Positions 16,230-24,250 of a stretch of DNA of 64,000 nucleotides are shown here, in pieces (within the stretch, counting starts at the first letter, position 1; the number at the start of each line of letters is the position of its first letter). A program made the translations under genes and the position numbers. The notes beneath the pieces are model-generated. The model was not told the origin of the DNA. It saw only the letters and a program-made list of their open reading frames with translations, and did no database searches. Source of the stretch: Microlunatus soli (GTDB lineage: Bacteria > Actinomycetota > Actinomycetes > Propionibacteriales > Propionibacteriaceae); contig NZ_LT629772.1 of the NCBI RefSeq assembly GCF_900105385.1, positions 1,054,001 to 1,118,000 on the forward strand. Reading direction: 5' to 3'.

Positions 16230-17102
16230 ATGTCGTCCGGAGCGCGATTTCGAGACCGTTGTGATGTGTCCGAAAACATCCGTCTTGTCACCGCCTTCTC
16301 CGCCTTGGCCCTGGTGCCGATGATCACCGCGCACGTGATCGGAGCGGCAACGGTCAATCCGCTGATCGATCCGATCAGCTGGTACGCGTTCGTCCCGGGC
16401 GGCGGCCTGATGATCATCGCCGGTGGTTCACTGCTCGCCCTGCTGGGGCTGCTGCTGATGGTGCGGATGTACCGGACCGGTGTGGCGACCGGGCCGGTGC
16501 CGGCCGTCGCCATGATCATCTTCAGCATCTCGCTGGTGTTGGTCGGCGTCTGCCCGACCGACCCGCCGACAGCCGGTGCGTCGATCTCCGACGGCACCCT
16601 GGCAGCGACGATCCACCGGATCTGCGCCGGCTCGGCGTTCGCTACGCTGCCGGTGATCGGGCTGTCATTGGCCAGGACGATCGACCGGCCGGTGTCGCGG
16701 ATGCCGCGGATGTTGTGCCGATCGGCGTACGGGCTGGCCGGTTTGGTCGCGCTGTTCCTGTCCATCCATCTGCCGCTGGCCTTCGCCGGCTCCGGGATCG
16801 CCGCCTTCGGATTCATCGAACGAGCCGGCTTCGTGATCATGATCGGCTACCTGTTTCTGCTGGCCGCGACCATCGACCGGGAGTCCGGCGCACGGACCGC
16901 TGCCGTTCAGCCGATCGAAGCACCGGCATCCGTCCTGCCGGCCGGGCCGGTCGAGGTCCCGGTCCTGGTCAGTCGCCGGGCCGGGGACTACCCCCTGGCC
17001 GGCGCCTCGGTCGCCGAGCCGAGCATCCGCCGGCACACCTCGTCCCACGGTGTCGGAGCCAGCCCGAGCTTGGTCTCGGCATCGGTCGAGTCGACCACGT
17101 AG
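16230..17102 (+). CDS. DUF998-type integral membrane protein
   Basis: A 290-residue protein with about six hydrophobic helices between residues 10 and 215 (VTAFSALALVPMITAHVIGA, GGGLMIIAGGSLLALLGLLL, AMIIFSISLVLVGVCPTDPP, and more). The VCPTDPP loop resembles DUF998 proteins. The start is uncertain: ATG 16230 and GTGs 16227 and 16266 are in frame, and none has a strong ribosome binding site. The last 38 residues are hydrophilic and lie antisense to the 3' end of the convergent epimerase gene, so this tail may be a late read-through addition. Function unknown. Confidence 0.68.
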   Translation: MSSGARFRDRCDVSENIRLVTAFSALALVPMITAHVIGAATVNPLIDPISWYAFVPGGGLMIIAGGSLLALLGLLLMVRMYRTGVATGPVPAVAMIIFSISLVLVGVCPTDPPTAGASISDGTLAATIHRICAGSAFATLPVIGLSLARTIDRPVSRMPRMLCRSAYGLAGLVALFLSIHLPLAFAGSGIAAFGFIERAGFVIMIGYLFLLAATIDRESGARTAAVQPIEAPASVLPAGPVEVPVLVSRRAGDYPLAGASVAEPSIRRHTSSHGVGASPSLVSASVESTT

Positions 17103-17929
17103 GACCGGTTGAAGATGTAGCTCATCGCCGCCAGCTCCCGCAGATCGGCGTTGAACCACCCACCGACCTTCATGATCAATTTCGGGTACGGCCGCAGCGC
17201 CACCATCGGTTTGCCGGCCAACTCCAGCAGATCGGTCATCGCCTGCCGCAGACTGCGCGGCGGATTTGTCGGGGCGATCCAGACCCGGCCCCAGCTGTCC
17301 GGCCGATCCGCCACCGCGACCAGCGTCCGCGCAACGTCCAGCACATCGGTCCAGGAGTGCGGCAGATCCGGATTGCCGATCACCATCCCGGCCTTACCGC
17401 GCAGCGCCGCCGGCAGGTTGCGGCTCAGATGCCCGTTGGCACCGACCCCGGCACCGGCGTAGTCCGACGCGCGCACCTCGACCGCACGGATCCGCCCCTG
17501 ATCGTGCAACGCCTTCGCCTCGGCCCACATGCTCGCCCGGATCCGACCGTTCTTCTCCGTCGCCAGATCCGGCAACGCCTCGGTCATCGAACCGGCGACC
17601 GGACCGTAGCCGTACAGGCTGGAGGTGATCACGAACAGCGCACCGGTCTGCTCCGCGGTGGCCAACATGCTCGCCCACAGCGGCGGCCAGACCTCCTCCC
17701 AGTTGCCGTAGTGGCTCGGGTTGGCGCAGTTGTACAACGCGTCCGCTCCGGTGCTGATCTCGATCAGCCGATCGGCGTCGGAGGCATCGGCCGCGACTCT
17801 GCTGACGCCCGCCACCGCCGGACCACGCCCGCTACGGGTCACGCTGATCACTTCCTCGCCGGCGGCCACCAACAGCCGTGCGGTCTCGGTCCCGACCGGA
17901 CCCGCTCCGACGATCACATGCTTACCCAT
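16988..17929 (-). CDS. NAD(P)-dependent epimerase/dehydratase-like protein
   Basis: A 313-residue extended-SDR protein starting MGKHVIVGAGPVGTETARLL (Rossmann glycines), with SSLYGYGP in the active-site region and a C-terminal substrate domain. The canonical YxxxK is not obvious, so it may be an atypical reductase or redox sensor. GAGGGG before ATG 17929 fixes the start, although the frame extends to 18043. Its promoter region is framed by two copies of an 11-bp palindrome within a 19-bp inverted repeat, strongly suggesting tight repression. Its 3' end overlaps the convergent membrane-protein gene by 115 bp. Confidence 0.82.
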   Translation of the reverse strand: MGKHVIVGAGPVGTETARLLVAAGEEVISVTRSGRGPAVAGVSRVAADASDADRLIEISTGADALYNCANPSHYGNWEEVWPPLWASMLATAEQTGALFVITSSLYGYGPVAGSMTEALPDLATEKNGRIRASMWAEAKALHDQGRIRAVEVRASDYAGAGVGANGHLSRNLPAALRGKAGMVIGNPDLPHSWTDVLDVARTLVAVADRPDSWGRVWIAPTNPPRSLRQAMTDLLELAGKPMVALRPYPKLIMKVGGWFNADLRELAAMSYIFNRSYVVDSTDAETKLGLAPTPWDEVCRRMLGSATEAPARG

Positions 17930-17947
17930 TTCAGTTACCCCTCGTCG

Positions 17948-18024
17948 CAAATGTGAGCACTGCTCTCTATATGGACGATGATGGCACGGCGCCATGCACA
18001 AAACAAGAGCAGTGCTCACATTTG
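17948..18024. promoter_or_regulatory. Paired operators flanking the epimerase promoter
   Basis: Two 19-bp arms (17948-17966 CAAATGTGAGCACTGCTCT and its exact complement at 18006-18024) are separated by 39 bp. Each arm contains the 11-bp palindrome GAGCACTGCTC, so each is a complete dimer site; TetR-family operators often have this form. On the minus strand a -10-like element (CATATAGAG) lies beside the arm nearer the gene, so both sites bracket the promoter and could allow looping. No TetR gene is adjacent. Confidence 0.75.
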
Positions 18025-18064
18025 TCGATTCGGTACGCCGCACTCGGCATGCCGCCGGGCCTGG

Positions 18065-19525
18065 TCAGGTCGAGATCGAATGCAACGGCAGATCGACCGG
18101 CCCGTGCTCCTCGTAATCGGTCCAGGCGCGGGCAAGCCGTTCGATGCCGGGGATCAGCCGGCCCTCCGGGAGGGCGAACGGCAACCGCAGGTGCCGACTG
18201 ACCAGCCCGCGCGCGGAGAACGCCGCGGCCGGGAGCACCGCCACACCGAATCGCATCGCCGCCGAGGCGAACTGCGAGGAGTCGCCACGCGGAATCTCCA
18301 CCCAGAGCGACGGACCTCCCTTCGGCTCCCACCAACTCCACCCGGGCAGCAGCCGGCCGAGCAGACCGGTGGCGATCTCCAACGACTCCCGCAGCCCCTG
18401 CTGCCGCTCGACGCGCGCCTGATCGATCCGGTCCAACAGCCGCACCGCAACCTGCTGGCTGATCACCGAGGTACCGAAGTCGGCGAGCCCCTTCAACCGG
18501 GCGAGCTGGGAGATGACGTCGGCCGAGGCGCGGATCCATCCGATCCGCAGCCCGCTCCAGAACAGCTTGTTCAGCGATCCGATCGAGATCAGCGGAACCC
18601 GATCCGAGGACAGCGCGGGCAACCCGTCGGAGACGAACGTGGTCTCGGCCAGCGACGTGTCGTCGACGACGATCGAGCCGTGCTGTGCCGCCAACTGCAG
18701 CAGTCGGGCGCGGCGCCCCGGAGACAGCCGGACCCCGGTCGGATTCTGCACCTCGGACTGCAGGTAGATCATTCGCGCCGGCCGATTGCGCAGCGCCGCA
18801 TCGAGATCGGCCATCACCATCCCGTCGGCGTCGCAGCGCACCGCGTCGACCTTGCAACCGGCCCGGGCGAACGCCTCCAGCGCACCGCGGTACGCCGGCT
18901 GCTCGAGGATCACCGGATCGCCCGGCTGGACGCAGCCGCTGGTGACCACCTCGATGGCCTGCTGGGCGCCGGCGGTGATCAGGATCTGATGCTCGTCGGT
19001 CGGCATCCCCCGCGAGGAGTACAACTCCGCCAGCCGCCGCCGCAGCGCCAGCAGACCGCGCGGGTCGTAGGCATGGTTCTCCGCGATCAACATCCGATAT
19101 TCGTCCTGATCGGTCCGCGCCGCCTCCTCGGCGACCATCGGCAGCCCGGGCAGCGCCGCCGTCGCCAGGTCGATCGTCGACGGCGGGCCGAACAGATACG
19201 CCGCGGCCCGTCCAGCACCCGGCCGACTGGCCGTCACCGTCTCCCGTCCCGGGCCGACCTCCGGTGCCGCGATCCGGGTCCCACTGCCCTCTCGTCGTTC
19301 GACGACACCGGCGTCCTGCAGGTGTCGATAGGCCGCCACCACCGTCGTCCGACTGACCAGCGCCTGCTCGGCCAACAGCCGTTCCGACGGCAGTCGGCAG
19401 CCCGGCAGCAACTCGCCACGGCCGACCAGATCGACGATCCCCGATGCCAGTCGCAGGTACAGCGGCCCGGTCGCCGCACCGGCCCCCAACAGGGCGACAG
19501 CCAACTCCTCCGCACCGATCCTCAT
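18065..19525 (-). CDS. MocR/PdxR-type regulator (GntR helix-turn-helix plus aminotransferase fold)
   Basis: A 486-residue fusion. Residues 1-85 form a GntR winged helix (GELLPGCRLPSERLLAEQALVSRTTVVAAYRHLQDAGVV, in part), and residues 110-480 an aspartate-aminotransferase fold with a PLP-lysine in SIGSLNKLFWSGLRIGW. Such proteins bind PLP or an amino compound and control an adjacent gene. It is divergent from the ABC-transporter operon at 19630, the most likely target. TAATCT (19537-19532) lies 6 nt before the ATG without a Shine-Dalgarno, so its mRNA is probably leaderless. A 6-bp inverted repeat in the shared interval is a candidate operator. Confidence 0.9.
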   Translation of the reverse strand: MRIGAEELAVALLGAGAATGPLYLRLASGIVDLVGRGELLPGCRLPSERLLAEQALVSRTTVVAAYRHLQDAGVVERREGSGTRIAAPEVGPGRETVTASRPGAGRAAAYLFGPPSTIDLATAALPGLPMVAEEAARTDQDEYRMLIAENHAYDPRGLLALRRRLAELYSSRGMPTDEHQILITAGAQQAIEVVTSGCVQPGDPVILEQPAYRGALEAFARAGCKVDAVRCDADGMVMADLDAALRNRPARMIYLQSEVQNPTGVRLSPGRRARLLQLAAQHGSIVVDDTSLAETTFVSDGLPALSSDRVPLISIGSLNKLFWSGLRIGWIRASADVISQLARLKGLADFGTSVISQQVAVRLLDRIDQARVERQQGLRESLEIATGLLGRLLPGWSWWEPKGGPSLWVEIPRGDSSQFASAAMRFGVAVLPAAAFSARGLVSRHLRLPFALPEGRLIPGIERLARAWTDYEEHGPVDLPLHSIST

Positions 19526-19553
19526 GCGACGAGATTAGTGCCAATTCTCCCCC

Positions 19554-19577
19554 AGTGGCTCTACATTCAGGGCCACT
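19554..19577. promoter_or_regulatory. Inverted repeat in the MocR/ABC intergenic region
   Basis: AGTGGC (19554-19559) and GCCACT (19572-19577) form perfect 6-bp arms with a 12-bp spacer, one turn apart. A related half-site AGTGCC occurs at 19537-19542, next to the -10 of the regulator gene. Position and spacing suit a MocR dimer operator, but binding is inference. Confidence 0.4.
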
Positions 19578-19629
19578 TCCAAGACCATTCTGTCCTGGTA
19601 GCTCAACAACGGTGTTGGAAGGGGGCCAG

Positions 19630-20907
19630 ATGAGAATCCACAAATTGATCATCAGTTCCGTCTTGGTGACCGCACTGGCTGCGGTCACCGGATGTTCCGG
19701 GGCCGCGCCGGGTGGCGCTCCGGCAGCAGGCGACGGCAGCAAGCAGGACTCCACAGTGCTCCGGCTCAACTACGGCGAATCGCAGTACGCGGCCGCGGTG
19801 CTGAAGGCGTTCCAGCAGGAGCATCCTGACATCAAGGTCGAGGTGACCCATGCCGCGGTGACGTTCGAGGACGGCAGTGTGCAGACCAACCTGCGCTCCG
19901 GTCACGGCGCCGACGTGCTGCTGGTGAACTCCGGTCCCGGCCGGGTCGCACCGCTGGCTCGTGCCGGGCTGATCGCCGATCTGACCGACGTCTACGACGG
20001 TGGGGCGCGGCAGCAGTATCCGAAGGATGTCCTCGATCAGATCACCACCGACAAGAAGATCTACGAGGTCGTGGAGGGTCGGGACATCTTCGAACTGCAC
20101 TACAACCAGAAGATCCTCGACCGGGCCGGCGTGCAGCCGCCGAAGACCTGGTCGGATCTGATCGCCAGCTGCAAGCCACTGGCCGAGGCCGGTGTGCAAC
20201 CTCTCGTGGTGGGCGCCCGGGACAACTTCGCCGGCGGCTGGCTGACCGGCACCCTGCTGCAGTCGTCGGCCGGGACGGCGACGATGCGCGATGTCCTCTT
20301 CGACAACGGGTCGTTCGCCCAGCAACCGGTGCTGGACGGGGCGGCCAAGATCGGCCAGTTGATCAAGAACGGCTGCCTGGACGGCAAGAAGGGACTGGCC
20401 TTCGACGGTGATCAGGCAACCGCGACCTTCGCCCGCGGCAAGGCGGCGATGATCGTCGCGACCCAGGCGCTGGACGCCGATCTGCAACAGGACAAGGTCG
20501 ACACGTCGGCGTTGCATGCGATCCCGATGCCGTCGGACGATCCGGCCAACGCGCATCCGACCTCCGGGCTGGCGGTGAGCTGGATCGTGAACGCCAACAG
20601 CAGATCGCTGCCGGCCGCCAAGGAATGGATCCGTTGGGTGTCCAGCGAGAAGTACCTGACCATCGCCGCGCAGAACGGGTACACGTTCGGTCCGACCCAC
20701 CTGGTCCCCGACTCGGTCCAGCTCGATCCCGCCATCGCCAAAGCAGTCAAGGACGCCAACACCGAGACCGGCTTCAACCCGAGCGTCTATCTGTCCGCCG
20801 ATGGCAAGGACGCCTGGTACGCCGCCGTCCAGGGACTGCTGGCGGGGCGCGATCCGAAGCCGTTGCTGCAGGCGATCGACACCAGCAGGGCCGACGGCGG
20901 GGAGTGA
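19630..20907 (+). CDS. ABC transporter extracellular solute-binding lipoprotein
   Basis: A 425-residue family-1-type solute-binding protein. The signal peptide (MRIHKLIISSVLVTALAAV) ends in the lipobox VTGC, so it is a membrane-anchored receptor. Typical sugar-binding features are YNQKILDRAGVQPPKTWSDL and a C-terminal GL-AVSWIVNANS region. GGAAGGGGGCC lies just upstream of ATG 19630; the longer open frame is not used. It opens a tightly packed operon of seven genes to 26415. The ligand is unknown; the sequence favours a saccharide or sugar acid. Confidence 0.92.
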   Translation: MRIHKLIISSVLVTALAAVTGCSGAAPGGAPAAGDGSKQDSTVLRLNYGESQYAAAVLKAFQQEHPDIKVEVTHAAVTFEDGSVQTNLRSGHGADVLLVNSGPGRVAPLARAGLIADLTDVYDGGARQQYPKDVLDQITTDKKIYEVVEGRDIFELHYNQKILDRAGVQPPKTWSDLIASCKPLAEAGVQPLVVGARDNFAGGWLTGTLLQSSAGTATMRDVLFDNGSFAQQPVLDGAAKIGQLIKNGCLDGKKGLAFDGDQATATFARGKAAMIVATQALDADLQQDKVDTSALHAIPMPSDDPANAHPTSGLAVSWIVNANSRSLPAAKEWIRWVSSEKYLTIAAQNGYTFGPTHLVPDSVQLDPAIAKAVKDANTETGFNPSVYLSADGKDAWYAAVQGLLAGRDPKPLLQAIDTSRADGGE

Positions 20908-20912
20908 CCGTG

Positions 20913-21908
20913 ATGTCCTCCACGATCAGCCGGCGCTCCGGGCGATCGGGGCCGGCGGTCCCGGCGCAGTCGTCACCGCCGTCCGCCCCCCGCTGGGGCG
21001 GCCGGGCGCGACGGGCGAACAGCAGGTCTCTGCGGGATATGCCGCTGATGATCGCCATGTTGCTGCCCTGTTTCGGGCTGCTGTCGGTCTTCGTTCTGGT
21101 CCCGCTCGGACTGGGGGTCAAGCTGAGCTTCTTCTCCTGGGACGGAGTCGCGGCCCGGATGACACCGGCCGGGGTATCCAACTACGTGCGGATCTGGCTG
21201 GATCCACGCTTCGTCGCGTCGTTGGGGCGGACAGCGATCTGGGCGGTGATGCACCTGGTGCTCGCCGTCGGTGGCGCGCTGCTGCTGGCGACCTTGATCA
21301 ACGAGATCGGCTGGCGCCGGGTCCGTACCGTCTTCCGGAGTCTGGCGTTCCTGCCCAACGTGCTGGCGCTCTCGGTGGTCGGTGTGGTCTGGGCACAGAT
21401 CTACAATCCGTCGATCGGCCTACTGAATTCGGGCCTGCAACGGATCGGTCTCGGTCACCTCGGACATGCCTGGCTCGGCGAAGATCATCTGGCATTGTTC
21501 TCGGTCGGCGTCGCGAGCGCCTGGCAGGGTTTCGGCTTCTACCTGGTGCTCTTCCTGGCCGGCATGCAGACCATCGACCCGACGCTCTACGAGGCGGCCA
21601 TGATCGACGGCGCAACCGGGTGGCAGCGTTTCGGCCACGTCACGCTGCCCGGGCTCTACAACACGATGAGCCTGGTGCTGGTGCTGGCGTTCTCCAATGC
21701 GCTGAAGGGATTCGGCACCGTCTGGTCGATGACCCAGGGTGGCCCGTCGAACGCCACCGAACTCGCCGCGGTCTACGTCTGGCGGTCGGCGTTCCAGTCC
21801 GGACGGATCGGGCTCGCTGCGGCCGCCGGACTCACCATCGCCGTGCTGACGATCATCGGCGTCACCCTGCTCACCCGGTGGCGCGACCGCGTCGCCGAGG
21901 AGCGCTGA
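20913..21908 (+). CDS. ABC sugar permease, MalF-type
   Basis: A 331-residue inner-membrane permease with a basic cytoplasmic N-terminus and six predicted helices. The EAA loop for ATPase docking is visible as YEAAMIDGATGWQRFGHVTLP. ATG 20913 follows GGCGGGGAG at a suitable distance and lies 5 bp past the binding-protein stop; GTGs at 20904 and 20910 are alternatives. It would heterodimerise with the next gene product. No ATPase gene is present in the operon, so a shared MsiK-type ATPase encoded elsewhere is expected. Confidence 0.92.
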   Translation: MSSTISRRSGRSGPAVPAQSSPPSAPRWGGRARRANSRSLRDMPLMIAMLLPCFGLLSVFVLVPLGLGVKLSFFSWDGVAARMTPAGVSNYVRIWLDPRFVASLGRTAIWAVMHLVLAVGGALLLATLINEIGWRRVRTVFRSLAFLPNVLALSVVGVVWAQIYNPSIGLLNSGLQRIGLGHLGHAWLGEDHLALFSVGVASAWQGFGFYLVLFLAGMQTIDPTLYEAAMIDGATGWQRFGHVTLPGLYNTMSLVLVLAFSNALKGFGTVWSMTQGGPSNATELAAVYVWRSAFQSGRIGLAAAAGLTIAVLTIIGVTLLTRWRDRVAEER

Positions 21909-21911
21909 CCG

Positions 21912-22736
21912 ATGCGCACCCGGACCCGGGTCGACCTGACCCTCACCGTCGTGCTGGCGATCGTGATCGGCGGCATCCTGGTGCCGTTCGGCTGGGTCGT
22001 GCTGAACGCGTTCAAGAGCGATACCGAGATCTTCGGCGATCCGGTCGGGCTGCCCAGGCACTGGATCATCGGCAATTTCGTCACCGCCTGGACCACCGGC
22101 GGCTTCGCCCAGTACTCGGCGAACAGTCTGATCGTCTCGGTCGCGGCAACGCTGCTGACGCTGGCGGTCTGCCTGCCGGCCGGCTACGTCTTCGCCAAGC
22201 TCGCCGGGCCGCGGGTCAACCTGTTGTTCTATCTGCTGCTGCTGACGATGACGGTGCCCGCGGAGGCGATCGTGATCCCGATCTTCTATCAGATGCGGTC
22301 GCTCGGCCTGCTGGACAGCCGGGTCGGGCTGATCCTGGTGATCGTCGCCGGCGGACTGCCACTCGGCGTCTTCATCATGCGCAACTTCTTCAAGGATCTG
22401 CCCGGGACACTCGCCGAAGCAGCCGAGATCGACGGCGCCTCGACCTGGCGCACGTTCACCCAGGTGATGGCGCCGCTGGCCCGGCCGGCCATCCTCGCGG
22501 TCGCGGTGTTCGCCTTCCTCGGGTCCTGGAACGAATACATCCTGGCCTTGCTGTTGCTGTTCAGCAACGAGAAGATGACCATCCCACTGGGGCTCACCCA
22601 ATTCCAAGATCAGTACAACTCCGACTACGGCGCACTCTTCGCCGGCATCACGATGGCGATGATCCCGTCCATTCTCGTCTACCTCGTCCTGCAACGTTCG
22701 TTCACCCAAGGTCTGCTCGCCGGATCGATGAAATGA
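21912..22736 (+). CDS. ABC sugar permease, MalG-type
   Basis: A 274-residue permease with six predicted helices and the EAA motif AEAAEIDGASTWRTFTQVMAP. The preceding segment LPLGVFIMRNFFKDLPGTL is typical of the MalG/carbohydrate uptake 1 family. It starts 3 bp after the partner permease stop and ends 6 bp before the dehydrogenase gene, so the operon is continuous. Confidence 0.93.
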   Translation: MRTRTRVDLTLTVVLAIVIGGILVPFGWVVLNAFKSDTEIFGDPVGLPRHWIIGNFVTAWTTGGFAQYSANSLIVSVAATLLTLAVCLPAGYVFAKLAGPRVNLLFYLLLLTMTVPAEAIVIPIFYQMRSLGLLDSRVGLILVIVAGGLPLGVFIMRNFFKDLPGTLAEAAEIDGASTWRTFTQVMAPLARPAILAVAVFAFLGSWNEYILALLLLFSNEKMTIPLGLTQFQDQYNSDYGALFAGITMAMIPSILVYLVLQRSFTQGLLAGSMK

Positions 22737-22742
22737 GGCCGC

Positions 22743-23873
22743 ATGCACGACATCAGCTACCAGTTCGAGTACACCGATCGACTGACCGCCGCCTTCATCG
22801 GCGCCGGCGGCCACTCCTTCCGCAACATCTACCCGGCGCTGCACTACGCGCCGGTGGATCTGGTCGCGGTCTGTGATCTTGATCAGGATCGGGCGGCCCA
22901 GTACGCCCGATCGTTCGGGGCAGCCCGCTCCTACAGCGATCATCATCAGCTGCTGACCGCCGAGCACTCCGACGTGGTCTTCATCGTCACCGCCTACGAC
23001 GACGACGGACAGGTCCAGGCGACCCGGCTGGCGGCGGACTGCCTGCGGGCCGGCAGCCATGTCTGGATGGAGAAGCCGACCGCATCCACCCGGGATCAGG
23101 TCCGCGAACTGGAACGGCTGAGCGCGTCCACCGGCCGACTGGTGATGACCGGCCTCAAGAAGATCTTCACGCCGGCGATCCAGAAGGCGAAGTCGATCAT
23201 GGAATCCGACGATTTCGGGCCGGTGTCGTCGATCTCGGTGCGCTATCCGCAGTCGCTGCCGGCCGAAGCCGACCGGCGGGACGGCGTGATCATGCGCGGT
23301 TTCCTTGATCACATCTACCACCCGGGCGCGGTCCTGAGCTATCTCGGCGGTCCGGTCACCCGGCTGAGCTACGAATGGGAGCCGACCAGTGGCGGCAGCA
23401 TCTCCTCGCTACTCTTCGCCAGCGGTGTGATCGGCAGTCTGCACCTGACCGCCGGTCAGGCGACGAACGCGCCGCTGGAGCATGTCGAGATCGTCGGTCA
23501 CGGAGCCAATCTGGTGATCGACAACGGCGTCCGACTGACCTACTACCGGCGCGGCGCCGAGCTCGGCTACGGCCGTTCGGGGTCCTACATCGTGCCGGAC
23601 GAGGTCGCCCCGCTCACCTGGGAGCCGGAATTCTCCCTCGGCCAGCTGTACAACAAGAACCTCTTCTACCTCGGCTACGTGCCGGAGATCCTGCACTTCT
23701 GCGCCGCGGTCCGGGGCGAGCAGGATCTGACGCTGGGAACCCTGCACCAGGTGGACCAGATCATGGCGTTGTACGAGGCTTATCAACAACTGCCGGCCGG
23801 CGTCGTCGGTCGGTTGGACCGGACCACTGCAGGACAGGCAACCGCAGGACAGGCAACCGAAGGAGCAGCATGA
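22743..23873 (+). CDS. Gfo/Idh/MocA-family oxidoreductase
   Basis: A 376-residue NAD(P)-dependent sugar or cyclitol dehydrogenase. The nucleotide-binding loop is FIGAGGHSFRNIYPAL, the family Lys-Pro is in WMEKPTAS, and the C-terminal domain has the FLDHIYHPGAVLSYLGGP histidine region. The final residues are a small tandem repeat (GQATAGQATEGAA) encoded by a 12-bp duplicated unit. Its stop overlaps the ATG of the cupin gene by 4 bp. In this operon it probably oxidises the imported sugar or a derivative. Confidence 0.9.
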   Translation: MHDISYQFEYTDRLTAAFIGAGGHSFRNIYPALHYAPVDLVAVCDLDQDRAAQYARSFGAARSYSDHHQLLTAEHSDVVFIVTAYDDDGQVQATRLAADCLRAGSHVWMEKPTASTRDQVRELERLSASTGRLVMTGLKKIFTPAIQKAKSIMESDDFGPVSSISVRYPQSLPAEADRRDGVIMRGFLDHIYHPGAVLSYLGGPVTRLSYEWEPTSGGSISSLLFASGVIGSLHLTAGQATNAPLEHVEIVGHGANLVIDNGVRLTYYRRGAELGYGRSGSYIVPDEVAPLTWEPEFSLGQLYNKNLFYLGYVPEILHFCAAVRGEQDLTLGTLHQVDQIMALYEAYQQLPAGVVGRLDRTTAGQATAGQATEGAA

Positions 23874-24244
23874 GCGAATCGACCGACATCCGACGGACCG
23901 TGGGTCGCCCGGATTCCTATCCCGTCGAACAACATGAGTGGGGCCGGTTGGTGTGGATGGCGAACCGATCGCTGGGCATCTCCGAGACGATGACCGTCGG
24001 CCGCTGCTACATCGATCCCGGCAAGGCCAATCCCCGGCATCGGCATGCCAACTGTGACGAGGTGCTCTACGTGCTCACCGGTTCGATCGAACACAGTCTC
24101 GGCGACGACACCTTTCCGATGCAGGCCGGCGACATCGTTTCGATCCCCTGCGGCACCATGCACAACGCCCGCAATGTCGGCGACGAGGTCGCCGAGTTCG
24201 TGATCTGCTACAACTCCGCGGACCGGCAGACCGAGGGCGAGTAG
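23870..24244 (+). CDS. Cupin-domain protein
   Basis: A 124-residue single-domain cupin. Motif 1 is visible as PGKANPRHRHANCDEVLYVLTG (His, His, Glu; partial quotation) and motif 2 as AGDIVSIPCGTMHNARN with the third His. Such proteins act as isomerases, epimerases or dioxygenases on small acids and sugars. GAAGGAG precedes ATG 23870, which overlaps the upstream stop as ATGA. The same frame is open upstream through the dehydrogenase gene, but only this part has cupin motifs. Confidence 0.88.
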   Translation: MSESTDIRRTVGRPDSYPVEQHEWGRLVWMANRSLGISETMTVGRCYIDPGKANPRHRHANCDEVLYVLTGSIEHSLGDDTFPMQAGDIVSIPCGTMHNARNVGDEVAEFVICYNSADRQTEGE

Positions 24245-24250
24245 TCGATC

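Noticed and set aside
20801-22876. 691-codon plus-strand frame overlapping both permeases
   Set aside because: It is the +1 shadow of two permease genes that have EAA motifs and hydrophobic profiles in their own frames.
21420-23321. 633-codon minus-strand open frame opposite the permeases and dehydrogenase
   Set aside because: Composition is dominated by Arg, Gln, Asp and Gly repeats typical of antisense frames; no ribosome binding site or domain.
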